Below, piece by piece: positions 45,125 through 54,331 of a DNA stretch of 64,000 nt (the first letter of the stretch is position 1; each line of letters starts with the position of its first letter). The stretch lies in contig NZ_CP021354.1 in assembly GCF_003130705.1 (NCBI RefSeq), positions 744,001 to 808,000 of the forward strand. The letters are read 5' to 3'. The stretch is from Rhodococcus oxybenzonivorans (lineage in GTDB: Bacteria; Actinomycetota; Actinomycetes; Mycobacteriales; Mycobacteriaceae). Both the position numbers and the translations under genes were made by a program. A model generated the notes under the pieces. The model ran no database searches. It saw only the letters and a list, made by a program, of their open reading frames with translations, and was not told the origin of the DNA.

Positions 45125-47665
45125 TCACGCCAACAGTTGTGCGCAGCGGAGCAGACCGAGGTGGCTGTATGCCTGCGGGTGGTTGCCGAGCGAGCGTTCC
45201 GCGACGGGGTCGTACTCCTCGCTGAGAAGCCCCGTCGGTCCCGCCACGTCGACGAGCTGTGCGAACAAGGCCTCCGCCTGTGATCGCTGACCGATCAGCA
45301 GGTAGGCCTCCACCAGCCACGCCGCGCAGAGATGGAACCCGCCCTCGGTGCCCGGCAAGCCGTCGTCGTGGTGGTACCGGTACACCGTCGAACCGCTGCG
45401 CAGTTCCGCTTCGGTGGCCGTGACGGTGGCGGCGAACCGCTCGTCGTGCGGGTCGATCAGCCCGGACAGCCCGATGTGCAGTGTGGCGGCATCGAGGTCG
45501 GTGCCGTCGTAGGCGGCGGTGTACGAGCGGACCTCGTCCTTCCACCCCTTCTCGCGCACCTCGTCCGCGATCTTGTCCCGCAACGGCGTCCACCCCGGTT
45601 CGATGGGGCGGCCGAAGTGCTTCGCCAGCGCCACCGCCCGGTCGACGGTCACCCAGCCCATCACCTTCGAGTACACGTGATGGCGCGGGTTGTCGCGGAT
45701 CTCCCAGATGCCGTGGTCCGGTTCGAACCATCGGCGCTCGACGGCCGCGACCATCGCGCACACCAGTTCCCAGTCGCGATCGTTCAACGCCACCGCGACG
45801 CCCTGCTTCTCGCGGGCATGCGACAGATCGGCGATCAATTCGACGATGGGACCGAACACGTCGAGCTGGACCTGCTGATTGGCCGCGTTGCCGATGCGCA
45901 CCGGCCGCGACCCGGCATACCCGGGCAGTGAGTCGATCACGGCCTCGGGAGGAAGTCCGGTGCCGTGGAGGGTGTAGAGCGGATGCAGACGCTCGGGGCC
46001 GGGAATGGTCTCCAGCACGTCGTGCACCCAGTCCAGGAAACCCTCGGCTTCGCTCAGCGAGCCGAGGCTGACCAGTGCGGACGCGGTGAGCGCGGCGTCG
46101 CGGAGCCAGCAGTAGCGGTAGTCCCAGTTGCGGACGCCACCGATTTCCTCCGGCAACGAGGTGGTGGCCGCAGCCATGATGGATCCCGAATCGACGTGGA
46201 CCAGACCGCGCAGGGTCAGCGCCGAGCGCTTCATCAGATCGGGCTTCAGTGTGGGCAGGGTCAGCCCCTTCGCCCAGTCCGACCAGTACGCTTCTGACGC
46301 GGCGCGGCGTTCCTCTTCCGGTGTGTGCGACGGGCCGATGTCCTCGGTGCCACACCGCAGTTCCAGAACGACGTCACCTTCGGACGGGTCGACGACGGCG
46401 TGGGCCGTCTGCTGATTCCCGTCAGAGGTCACGTTCCACCGCACGCCCGGCGAGCGCAGGACGATCGGCTCGTTGGTGCCGTGCACGCGCAATCCTTCGG
46501 CGACCGCCTCGAGGATCACCTGACCCTGGCCGAACTCGGGCCGCGGTGCGAATGTGACGACTGCGGCCGCCTGTCCACTGATCACCCGGGTCAGATCGGT
46601 GCGACCGGGACACACGTCGTGCGGCAGGTAGTCGGTGACCGAGAGGCTGGCCCACCGTGTCTGCACCGTCATGGTGCTGTCGACGTAGCGCTGGCTCAGC
46701 GGCAGGGCGCTGCGGTGCGGGCCGACACTGAAGTGGCCGGCTTCCGGTCCGCCGAGCAAATGCGCGAAAACGGAGGCGGAGTCGGGTTCGGGGTGGCACA
46801 GCCAGGTGAGGGTCGCATCCGGGGTGACGAGGGCGACGGTCCGTGGGCTGGCGAGCATGGTGAGCCGCTCGATCGGTGGGGCATGCGCGCCCGACAGCCA
46901 GGTGCGACGCTCCTCGAGCAGGAACGCGAGGGCGGTCGCGACCTCTTCGGTGGTGTCTACCCGGAACTCGGCGAGGCTGTCGCCCGCCCCGACCTTGACG
47001 CCGACGTCGGGGCCCTGTAGTCGCGAGAACGCTTTCTCGTCGGTGACGTCGTCGCCCACGAAGACGGCGGCGGTGGCACCTTCCTGATGGCGGATCAGGT
47101 CGAGGGCGTGCCCCTTGTCGGTGGCGACCACGGCCAGTTCGATCACCGACTTGCCTTCGGTCACCTGCACGCCCACCCGCTGCGCGGCGTCGGCGCGGAC
47201 GGCGGCCAGTGCCTTCTCGCCGTGCTCGGGGTCGGCATTACGGACGTGCAGTGCCACGCTGGCAGGCTTGGTCTCCACCCCGGTGCCGGGATGCAGTTGG
47301 GAGATCTGTCGCAGATCCTCGGTGATCTCGGCGAGCAATTGGCGCGCGTCGGCGTCGATGGCGTGGATGAATCCGATATCGAATTCCGATCCGTGACTGC
47401 CGACGAGCTGAACCTCGGCGGGCAGGCGGGACAGCGCCGCGAGATCCTTCAGCGCCCGACCTGAGATGACGGCCGCCGTCGTTCCTGCCAGGCCGGCGAG
47501 ACCTCGGAGGGCTCGCACCGATTCGGCGTGCGGAAATGCTCTTTCGGGGTCGGACACGATGGGGGCCATCGTGCCGTCGTAGTCGGAGGCCACGAGGAGG
47601 CGAGGCGTCCTCGCGACCCGGGAGAGGGCACGACGGAGTTCGATGGGCAGATCTTGAGCGCTCAC
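45125..47665 (-). CDS. otsB: Trehalose-6-phosphate phosphatase / GH15 fusion
   Basis: An 846-residue two-domain protein. The N-terminal HAD phosphatase (about residues 1-250) has motif I at Asp28-Tyr-Asp30-Gly-Thr and motif IV GDDVTDEKAF, as in trehalose-6-phosphate phosphatase. The C-terminal part (about 270-846) is a glycoside hydrolase family 15 enzyme, with EIGGVRNWDYRYCWLRDAALTASAL and NHPQAYSHLGL, as in glucoamylase and mycobacterial GH15 trehalase. A protein that both makes and could split trehalose, or that releases glucose from it, is implied. Whether both sites are active is not visible. The start is GTG 47665. Confidence 0.85.
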   Translation of the reverse strand: MSAQDLPIELRRALSRVARTPRLLVASDYDGTMAPIVSDPERAFPHAESVRALRGLAGLAGTTAAVISGRALKDLAALSRLPAEVQLVGSHGSEFDIGFIHAIDADARQLLAEITEDLRQISQLHPGTGVETKPASVALHVRNADPEHGEKALAAVRADAAQRVGVQVTEGKSVIELAVVATDKGHALDLIRHQEGATAAVFVGDDVTDEKAFSRLQGPDVGVKVGAGDSLAEFRVDTTEEVATALAFLLEERRTWLSGAHAPPIERLTMLASPRTVALVTPDATLTWLCHPEPDSASVFAHLLGGPEAGHFSVGPHRSALPLSQRYVDSTMTVQTRWASLSVTDYLPHDVCPGRTDLTRVISGQAAAVVTFAPRPEFGQGQVILEAVAEGLRVHGTNEPIVLRSPGVRWNVTSDGNQQTAHAVVDPSEGDVVLELRCGTEDIGPSHTPEEERRAASEAYWSDWAKGLTLPTLKPDLMKRSALTLRGLVHVDSGSIMAAATTSLPEEIGGVRNWDYRYCWLRDAALTASALVSLGSLSEAEGFLDWVHDVLETIPGPERLHPLYTLHGTGLPPEAVIDSLPGYAGSRPVRIGNAANQQVQLDVFGPIVELIADLSHAREKQGVAVALNDRDWELVCAMVAAVERRWFEPDHGIWEIRDNPRHHVYSKVMGWVTVDRAVALAKHFGRPIEPGWTPLRDKIADEVREKGWKDEVRSYTAAYDGTDLDAATLHIGLSGLIDPHDERFAATVTATEAELRSGSTVYRYHHDDGLPGTEGGFHLCAAWLVEAYLLIGQRSQAEALFAQLVDVAGPTGLLSEEYDPVAERSLGNHPQAYSHLGLLRCAQLLA

Positions 47666-47733
47666 GCGTTCAAATCTAGGTGATGCAGCGGCGGAGAGCG
47701 CATTGTCGCTTCCGGATGTGCGCGGTTCGTCCC

Positions 47734-48372
47734 TTATTCGGGTCTGCGGCTTCCGTCACCGAGGAGCAGTTCGACGGTGAGTTCCAGCCGATTCGCCACA
47801 TCTGTGGCAGAGGAACGGCGTGTGAGCCAGGCCACCAGATTCGACAACCAGACGTCGGAGATGACGCGAGCGACGGCCAGCTGGTCCTCGGTGGGCTCGG
47901 TGTCGGTCATGGCCCGCGCGAACAGCCGGTCCATGAGCTTGCCCACCTGATCGACCTCGGCGGCGGCGGAGGCGTCGGCGAACATGAACGCCCGTGTCAT
48001 CGCCTCGGTCAGCAGCGGGTCACGCTGCATCGCGCGAGTGATCTGGCTGAGGATGAGCTGCATGCGCTCGAGCGGATTGCTGCCCGGCGGATTCTTGCCC
48101 CGCGAATCGATGCGCTCGAACTCGCGCGCCAGTGCCGAGACCAGCAGGTGCACCTTGGATGGGAAGTAGCGGTACAGGGTCCCGACCGCAACGTCCGCGC
48201 GTTCCGCGACCGCTCGCATCTGCACGGCTTCGTATCCGCCCTTGGAGGCGAGGGCCAGGGTGGCGTCGAGGATCCGCTTGCGCCGTTCCTTCTGCGCGTT
48301 GGAACTGAGATCGTCCTCGCCCAGCGTCGCCGCAGCGACTGTCGTGGGACGGGATCGAGAGCTGGTCGTCAT
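47734..48372 (-). CDS. kstR: KstR, TetR-family repressor of steroid catabolism
   Basis: KstR represses the cholesterol-degradation regulon and is released by steroid acyl-CoA intermediates. The 212-residue protein has the TetR HTH near the N-terminus: RILDATLALASKGGYEAVQMRAVAERADVAVGTLYRYFPSKVHLL, and a helical ligand domain. It is divergent from fadE34, with a KstR box at 48416 between them, the same arrangement as Rv3574-Rv3573c in M. tuberculosis. The promoter box indicates autorepression. Confidence 0.93.
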   Translation of the reverse strand: MTTSSRSRPTTVAAATLGEDDLSSNAQKERRKRILDATLALASKGGYEAVQMRAVAERADVAVGTLYRYFPSKVHLLVSALAREFERIDSRGKNPPGSNPLERMQLILSQITRAMQRDPLLTEAMTRAFMFADASAAAEVDQVGKLMDRLFARAMTDTEPTEDQLAVARVISDVWLSNLVAWLTRRSSATDVANRLELTVELLLGDGSRRPE

Positions 48373-48415
48373 ACCTGTTTTCCTTCGCGCCTTGACTCAT
48401 GGCCAGGTGACATAT

Positions 48416-48429
48416 TAGAACACGTTCTA
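48416..48429. promoter_or_regulatory. KstR operator 1
   Basis: TAGAACACGTTCTA is a perfect 14-bp palindrome that matches the KstR motif (TnnAAC-nn-GTTnnA). It lies between divergent kstR and fadE34 and is identical to the box at 50676. Confidence 0.9.
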
Positions 48430-48465
48430 GACGAATGTGTCATTCAGGAGAGGCGGAAACCCGTT

Positions 48466-50628
48466 GTGACTATCGCCACCACCGAGGAACAGAGGGCTGC
48501 AGCGGGTTCGATCCAGGCGTGGGCGCGGTCCACGGACCCGCTCGTCACAGTACGCCAGGGACCAGCGGATTCGTGGCGCACGTCCTGGTCGTCCTTCGCG
48601 TCGCTCGGGATCTTCTCCGTTGCCGTACCCGATGCGGTCGGTGGCTCGGGCGCGGAGATCGTCGACCTCGCCGCGATGATCGAGCAGGCTGCAACTGAAC
48701 TCGTCCCGGGTCCTGTTCTGCCCACCGCGCTGGCGGCTCTGGTCGTCGGGCGCAGCTCCGGCGCGGCCGCGAAGACCTGGTCCGAAAATCTCGCCGACGG
48801 GAAGATTCCGTGCGCGGTCGCTCTCGGCAGTCCGCCGGTGAACGCCACCCTCGCCGACGACGGGGGGCTGGTGATCACCGGAGACGCCGGTTTCGCGATC
48901 GGTGCCGACTCTGGAATGTCGGTGCTGCTGGCGGCCGACCCCGGCGACGGCGTCGTGTGGTGCCTGGTCGACGGCGAGTCCGCCGGACTCGAGGTGGCTC
49001 CCGCCGACACGATCGACAAGAGCCGGCCGCTCGCCCGCATCCGGTGCACAGGCGTTGCCGTCGCACCGGACCGCGTGATCACCGGGCTGCGGGAGGGGCT
49101 GGTCCGGGATCTCGCGGCCACGCTGGCTGCGGCGGAGGCGTCGGGGGTCGCGCGCTGGTGCCTGCGCACCGCGGTGGACTACGCCAAGATTCGCGAGCAG
49201 TTCGGTAAACCCATCGGCTCGTTTCAGGCGATCAAACACCTGTGCGCCGAGATGCTGTGCCGCGTCGAAGCGTCGAGTGCCGCGGCCTGGGACGCCGCGG
49301 TGGCGGCCGAAGGCGCGTGGGACGCAGACGGCGGTGAACTGCCCATCGCCGCTTCCGTCGCTGCGGCGGTCACACTCGACGCCGCGGTGGAGACCGCCAA
49401 GGACTGCATCCAGGTGCTCGGCGGGATCGGCTTTACCTGGGAACACGACGCCCACTTCTATCTGCGCCGGTCGACGTCGCTGCGACAGTTGCTCGGTGGG
49501 TCGACGAGGTGGCGCGCGAGGGTAGCCGAACTCACCCGTGGCGGCGCCCGCAGGCACCTGTCCCTCGATCTCTCGGAACTCGCCGACGAGCGGGCCCGGA
49601 TCCGGGCCGAGGTGACTGAACTGGTCGCGCTGCCCGACTCCGAGCGTCGCGCCGCACTCGCCGAGTCGGGCTACCTTGCGCCGCACTGGCCCGAACCGTA
49701 CGGGCGAGGAGCGCGGGCCGCCGAACAGATCCTCATCGAGCAGGAGCTGGCCGCAGTCGGTGTGACACGGCCGGACCTGGTGATCGGGTGGTGGGCGGTG
49801 CCCACCATTCTCGAGCACGGAAGTCCGGAGCAGATCGAGCGATTCGCGATGCCCACTCTGCGCGGCGACATCATCTGGTGCCAGCTGTTCAGTGAGCCGG
49901 GGGCCGGTTCGGACCTGGCGGCCCTGCGCACGTCCGCCGTGAAGGTCGACGGCGGATGGACACTGTCGGGCCAGAAGGTGTGGACCTCGCGGGCTCACGA
50001 GGCGGACTGGGCGATCTGCCTCGCCCGCACCGACCGTGATGCGCCGAAACACAAGGGCATCACTTACTTTCTCGTCGATATGACAAGCCCGGGAATCACG
50101 ATTTCACCGCTTCGCGAGATCACCGGCGACGCCCTGTTCAACGAGGTCTATCTGGAAGACGTGTTCGTACCCGACGATCTCGTGGTCGGCAATCTCGGTG
50201 ACGGCTGGAAGCTGGCCCGCACCACCCTGGCCAACGAGCGAGTCGCGATGGGCGGGGGGTCGTCGCTGGGCGCGGCAATGGAAGAGCTGCTGACACTCGC
50301 AGGTGAAGGCGATCCGGTGACGGACGATCGGCTCGGCCGATTGATCGCAGGCGCGCTCGTCGGGTCCGTGCTCGAACTGCGCACCACCCTTCGGCAGCTC
50401 GACGGCCAGGATCCTGGAGCGGAGTCGAGCGTGCGCAAGCTGGTGGGTGTCCGCCAGCGCCAGGAAGTGGCGGAATTCGCCATGGAACTCGGCGGCGTCG
50501 ACGGCTGGGTGGAAAGTCCGCTCTCGCGCGAGTTCCTCAACACACGATGCTTGTCCATCGCCGGCGGCACGACGCAGATTCTTCTGACCGTCGCGGCGGA
50601 ACGCATTCTCGGACTGCCCCGATCCTGA
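48466..50628 (+). CDS. fadE34: FadE34-type fused acyl-CoA dehydrogenase (ChsE3)
   Basis: A 720-residue protein made of two acyl-CoA dehydrogenase units in one chain, equivalent to FadE34 (711 residues). The first half (about 1-350) includes FGKPIGSFQAIKHLCAEMLCRVE and ends with GGIGFTWEHDAHFYLRR; the second half has the FAD motif FSEPGAGSDLAALRTSAVKVDGGWTLSGQKVWTSRA and GGTTQILLTVAAERILGLPR. In M. tuberculosis ChsE3 dehydrogenates the steroid-24-oyl-CoA intermediate of side-chain beta-oxidation. The GTG at 48466 matches the family N-terminus; in-frame reading further upstream crosses kstR and its operator. Confidence 0.9.
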   Translation: MTIATTEEQRAAAGSIQAWARSTDPLVTVRQGPADSWRTSWSSFASLGIFSVAVPDAVGGSGAEIVDLAAMIEQAATELVPGPVLPTALAALVVGRSSGAAAKTWSENLADGKIPCAVALGSPPVNATLADDGGLVITGDAGFAIGADSGMSVLLAADPGDGVVWCLVDGESAGLEVAPADTIDKSRPLARIRCTGVAVAPDRVITGLREGLVRDLAATLAAAEASGVARWCLRTAVDYAKIREQFGKPIGSFQAIKHLCAEMLCRVEASSAAAWDAAVAAEGAWDADGGELPIAASVAAAVTLDAAVETAKDCIQVLGGIGFTWEHDAHFYLRRSTSLRQLLGGSTRWRARVAELTRGGARRHLSLDLSELADERARIRAEVTELVALPDSERRAALAESGYLAPHWPEPYGRGARAAEQILIEQELAAVGVTRPDLVIGWWAVPTILEHGSPEQIERFAMPTLRGDIIWCQLFSEPGAGSDLAALRTSAVKVDGGWTLSGQKVWTSRAHEADWAICLARTDRDAPKHKGITYFLVDMTSPGITISPLREITGDALFNEVYLEDVFVPDDLVVGNLGDGWKLARTTLANERVAMGGGSSLGAAMEELLTLAGEGDPVTDDRLGRLIAGALVGSVLELRTTLRQLDGQDPGAESSVRKLVGVRQRQEVAEFAMELGGVDGWVESPLSREFLNTRCLSIAGGTTQILLTVAAERILGLPRS

Positions 50629-50675
50629 GCACCTCCCGCGATGGCCTTTCGCGAGTTCCGCGATGGTGATACAAC

Positions 50676-50689
50676 TAGAACACGTTCTA
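50676..50689. promoter_or_regulatory. KstR operator 2
   Basis: An exact second copy of TAGAACACGTTCTA, 21 bp before the fadE28-like start and 47 bp after fadE34. It indicates a separate KstR-controlled promoter for the five-gene operon downstream. Confidence 0.9.
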
Positions 50690-50710
50690 AATCGAAAGTG
50701 GGAATGCCAG

Positions 50711-51751
50711 GTGGACTTCACCCGAGACGAGACTCAGGAGGCGATCGCCCAGGTTGCGACGGGACTTCTGGACCGCGACCTCGAGGGCGACGCTCTGTGG
50801 CGCGCCTTTGCCGAGGCCGACCTGCTCACACTCGCGTTACCCGAACGTCTCGGTGGGGAGGGCCTCTCGGTCACCGACGTCGGTGCGCTGCTCACCGAGG
50901 TCGGGCGCAGTGCGGCGGTCATCCCCGCCCTCGCGACGCTGGGTTTCGGGGTGCTGCCCCTCGTTGCACTCGGTGACGAGAGGCAACAGGGCGAGTTGCT
51001 GAGCGGGCTTGCGGACGGACGAACCTTCACCGCGGCGCTCGCCGAGCCCGGGAGGCCGTTCCCGGCGCCGCCGTCGGTGACCGCGGTGGCGGAGGGGAGC
51101 GACTACCTCGTCACCGGATGCGTCGTGGCCGTCCCCTATGCCGAAGGTGCCCACCGCATCCTCGTGCCGACCGACGTCGGCGTCGTGCTGGTGCAGCCGG
51201 GGTCGGACGGGGTGTCGTTGACTCCCACACCCTCGTCGTCCGGCAGTCCCGAATTCGCCGTCACCTTCGACGGAGCGCGGGGTGAACTCCTCGCCGGTGG
51301 ACCGGAAGCGGTCCAGCAGCTCTATCGGATCGCCCTCGCCTCCATCGGTGCCGTGGCCGACGGGTTGCTCTCGGGAGCAACACTTCTGGCGGGTGGGCAT
51401 CTCGCCACCCGGCAGCAGTTCGGCAAGCCGTTGGCGACGTTCCAGGCGGTCGCCCAGCAGATCGCCGACGTCTATGTCACCTCCCGCACCTTGCACGTGT
51501 CCGCACTGTCGGCATCGTGGCGGGTGTCGCAGGGGCTCGACGCTCAGGACGACCTCGATGTGATGGCGTACTGGATCGCCGCGGAGGTTCCCGCAGCCAT
51601 GCAGGTGCTGCACCACCTCCACGGCGGAATCGGCGTCGACGTCACCTATCCGCTGCACCGCTACTACTCGACTGCCAAAGATCTGGCGCGTCTCGTCGGC
51701 GGCGCCTCGTACCGACTCGACCTCGTGGGGGCCCGGTGTTCATCGATCTGA
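50711..51751 (+). CDS. fadE28: Steroid acyl-CoA dehydrogenase alpha-type subunit (FadE28/ChsE1-like)
   Basis: A 346-residue acyl-CoA dehydrogenase that resembles FadE28 along its length: VDFTRDETQEAIAQVATGLLDRDLEGD at the start and HHLHGGIGVDVTYPLHRYYSTAKDLARLVGGASYRLDLVGARCS at the end. In M. tuberculosis ChsE1 and ChsE2 form a heterotetramer that dehydrogenates the three-carbon side chain of 3-oxo-4-pregnene-20-carboxyl-CoA. GTG 50711 was taken since it starts the family motif just after the KstR box. It overlaps the next gene by 16 bp. Confidence 0.9.
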   Translation: MDFTRDETQEAIAQVATGLLDRDLEGDALWRAFAEADLLTLALPERLGGEGLSVTDVGALLTEVGRSAAVIPALATLGFGVLPLVALGDERQQGELLSGLADGRTFTAALAEPGRPFPAPPSVTAVAEGSDYLVTGCVVAVPYAEGAHRILVPTDVGVVLVQPGSDGVSLTPTPSSSGSPEFAVTFDGARGELLAGGPEAVQQLYRIALASIGAVADGLLSGATLLAGGHLATRQQFGKPLATFQAVAQQIADVYVTSRTLHVSALSASWRVSQGLDAQDDLDVMAYWIAAEVPAAMQVLHHLHGGIGVDVTYPLHRYYSTAKDLARLVGGASYRLDLVGARCSSI

Positions 51752-52887
51752 CCGACGAGCAACGAGAGTTGCAAGCGGAACTACGGCGTTACTTCTCGGG
51801 CCTCGTCACGCCTGCCGAGGCCGAGATCATGCGCACCGAACGGCACGGCCCCACCTACCGTGAGGTGATCCGGCGGATGGGCAAGGACGGCTGGCTCGGC
51901 GTGGGCTGGCCGGTGGAATTCGGCGGCCGGGGATTCGGCGAGATCGAACAGCAGATTTTCGTGAACGAGGCTACGCGCGCGGACATTCCACTTCCGGCGG
52001 TCACCTTGCAAACAGTGGGCCCGACCCTCCAGAAGTACGGAACGGACGAGCAGAAGCGCAAGTTCCTCCCGGCAATCCTCGCAGGCGAAGTGCATTTCGC
52101 GATCGGTTATACCGAACCCGAGGCCGGCACCGACCTCGCGGCTCTGCGGACCACGGCCGTCCGGGTGGGCGACGAATACATCGTGAACGGCCAGAAAATT
52201 TTCACCACGGGGGGTCACGACGCCGACTACCTGTGGCTCGCCGTCCGGACGGGTTCGGCGGATTCGCGTCACCGCGGGATCTCGATCCTGATCATGGATA
52301 CGAAGGATCCGGGCTACAGCTGGACACCGATCATCACCTGCGACGGAGCCCATCACGTCAACGCCACCTACTACTCCGATGTTCGAGTACCGGTGAATAT
52401 GCTTGTGGGTGAGGAGAACCAGGGGTGGCGGCTGATCACGACCCAGCTCAACCACGAGCGGGTCATGCTGGGGCCGGCGGGCCGCGTGGGTGGCCTCTAC
52501 GACCGCATTCGCGACTGGGTGGTCGCCCACGGTCTGCTCGCCGAGCCCGACGTGCGGCGTGCGCTCGGAGAGATCCACGCAACGTATCGGCTGAACGAAC
52601 TGCTCAACTGGCAGGTCGCCTCGAGTGACGCGGAGGCGATCGACATTGCCGATGCTTCGGCAACGAAAGTGTTTGCCACCGAGCGGATCCAGCGCATCGG
52701 AAGGCTCGTGGAGGAGATCATCGGACGCTACGGTGACCCGTCCGACCCGGATACGGCCCACCTGATGACCTGGCTCGACATGCAGACGAAGCGAAACCTG
52801 GTCATCACCTTCGGTGGGGGAGTCAACGAGGTGATGCGCGAACTGATCGCGACGGCAGGCCTGAAGCTTCCCCGAGTACCGCGATAG
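51736..52887 (+). CDS. fadE29: Steroid acyl-CoA dehydrogenase partner (FadE29/ChsE2-like)
   Basis: A 383-residue acyl-CoA dehydrogenase, partner of the previous gene product. The FAD-binding region is IGYTEPEAGTDLAALRTTAVRVGDEYIVNGQKIFTTGGHDADYLWLAVRT, and the N-terminus IDLTDEQRELQAELRRYFSGLVTPAEAEIM is typical of FadE29. The heteromeric arrangement shares FAD sites between the two chains. The GTG at 51736 lies within the end of fadE28. Confidence 0.9.
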   Translation: MFIDLTDEQRELQAELRRYFSGLVTPAEAEIMRTERHGPTYREVIRRMGKDGWLGVGWPVEFGGRGFGEIEQQIFVNEATRADIPLPAVTLQTVGPTLQKYGTDEQKRKFLPAILAGEVHFAIGYTEPEAGTDLAALRTTAVRVGDEYIVNGQKIFTTGGHDADYLWLAVRTGSADSRHRGISILIMDTKDPGYSWTPIITCDGAHHVNATYYSDVRVPVNMLVGEENQGWRLITTQLNHERVMLGPAGRVGGLYDRIRDWVVAHGLLAEPDVRRALGEIHATYRLNELLNWQVASSDAEAIDIADASATKVFATERIQRIGRLVEEIIGRYGDPSDPDTAHLMTWLDMQTKRNLVITFGGGVNEVMRELIATAGLKLPRVPR

Positions 52888-52901
52888 GAGCGCCGCGCAT
52901 C

Positions 52902-53909
52902 ATGAGTGCCGAACAGATCCTCGTTGCAGCCGAGAAGGTCCGATCCGCCGGTCCCAGCGCACCGCGGCCCGGACGGGACCCGGTCAACCTACCGATGATT
53001 CGCAACTGGGTAGAGGCGATCGGCGACCGGAACCCCATCTACGTCGACGAGGACGCCGCGCGGGCCGCAGGTCACGACGGTATCGTCGCCCCACCGGCGA
53101 TGGCGCAGGTATGGACCATGCAGGGGCTGCACGCCGAACGCCAGCCCGACGACCCGCTGGGCCGCATGACGACCATCCTCGACGAGGCCGGGTACACGTC
53201 CGTCGTCGCCACCAACTGCGATCAGACCTACCACCGCTACCTGAAGGTCGGTGAGGAGGTCACCATCTCCACGACGCTCGAAGACGTCGTGGGACCGAAG
53301 AAGACGGGCCTCGGCGAGGGGTGGTTCTTCACCACCCGCAGCCGGTGGACGGTCGCGGACGACGAGGGCGCCGACGAGGTCGTGGCCGAGATGCTTTTCC
53401 GCATCCTGAAGTTCGCCCCGAAACCCGCTGAACCGGTGGCACCTTCGGCGAACGGTCAGAGCGCGTCCTTCGACGACCTGGACCCATCGAAGATGATGCG
53501 GCCCAGCGCATCTCAGGACACCCAATTCTTCTGGGACGGTGTCGCCGCGCACGAATTGCGTATCCAGAAGCGGGCGGACGGGTCCCTGCAGCATCCGCCG
53601 GTACCGGCGCTGTGGAAGGACAAGGCGGAGTCGACGGACTACCTCGTGGCCTCCGGCCGCGGCACCGTGTTCAGTTTCGTCGTTCATCACGGGCCGAAAG
53701 TGCCGGGGCGCTCACTGCCCTTCGTGGTGGCCCTCGTCGAACTCGAGGAGGGTGTCCGCATGCTCGGTGAACTGCGCGGCATGGAGTCGTCCGCGGTGAG
53801 CGTGGGAATGCCCGTGGAGGCGATCTACCTCGACTTTCCCGGCGACGACGACACCGGTGGGGCGCCGTGGACCCTGTACGCGTGGCAGCCTGCGACGAAG
53901 GAGCACTGA
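52902..53909 (+). CDS. chsH2: Steroid enoyl-CoA hydratase large subunit (ChsH2-like)
   Basis: A 335-residue two-domain protein. The N-terminal MaoC/hotdog part includes NWVEAIGDRNPIYVDEDAARAAGHDGIVAPPAMAQVW, with the hydratase-type D..N pattern. The C-terminal part (about 200-335) is a DUF35 OB-fold module (DTQFFWDGVAAHELRIQKRADGSLQHPP). In M. tuberculosis the OB part docks the lyase Ltp2, and ChsH1-ChsH2 hydrates the steroid enoyl-CoA. The ATG lies 14 bp after fadE29 and the stop overlaps chsH1 by 1 bp. Confidence 0.9.
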   Translation: MSAEQILVAAEKVRSAGPSAPRPGRDPVNLPMIRNWVEAIGDRNPIYVDEDAARAAGHDGIVAPPAMAQVWTMQGLHAERQPDDPLGRMTTILDEAGYTSVVATNCDQTYHRYLKVGEEVTISTTLEDVVGPKKTGLGEGWFFTTRSRWTVADDEGADEVVAEMLFRILKFAPKPAEPVAPSANGQSASFDDLDPSKMMRPSASQDTQFFWDGVAAHELRIQKRADGSLQHPPVPALWKDKAESTDYLVASGRGTVFSFVVHHGPKVPGRSLPFVVALVELEEGVRMLGELRGMESSAVSVGMPVEAIYLDFPGDDDTGGAPWTLYAWQPATKEH

Positions 53910-54331
53910 TGACCTCTACTCTCGACGTCACGGTCGGCACCACCCTGCCGGAGCTCGCGATTGCAGGCGATCCCACGTTCGTGGTGTCGTCCGCGCTGGC
54001 CACCCGCGATTTTCAGGACGTCCACCACGACCGCGATCTGGCGCAGAAGCGAGGGTCGAAGGACATCTTCGTGAACATCCTCACCGACACCGGTCTGGTG
54101 CAGCGGTTCGTGACCGACTGGGCAGGTCCGACCGCCGTCATCAAGTCGATCGCGCTCCGGCTCGGAGTTCCGTGGTACGCCTACGACACCTTGACGCTCA
54201 GCGGAACAGTGGCCGCGATCGACGAAGGTGTCGTCAGCCTCGACGTGCTCGGCAGGAACTCGCTCGGTTACCACATCACGTCGCAGGTGACGCTCGTGCT
54301 GAACGGAACCACGAACGGAGCCGGGGCATGA
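53909..54331 (+). CDS. chsH1: Steroid enoyl-CoA hydratase small subunit (ChsH1-like)
   Basis: A 140-residue MaoC-like hotdog protein. The hydratase motif is seen as FQDVHHDRDLAQKRGSKDIFVNILTDTGLVQRF, with the Asp-His catalytic pair. It pairs with ChsH2 to hydrate 3-oxo-4,17-pregnadiene-20-carboxyl-CoA. ATG 53909 shares its first base with the chsH2 stop. Its own stop overlaps ltp2 (ATGA). Confidence 0.9.
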   Translation: MTSTLDVTVGTTLPELAIAGDPTFVVSSALATRDFQDVHHDRDLAQKRGSKDIFVNILTDTGLVQRFVTDWAGPTAVIKSIALRLGVPWYAYDTLTLSGTVAAIDEGVVSLDVLGRNSLGYHITSQVTLVLNGTTNGAGA

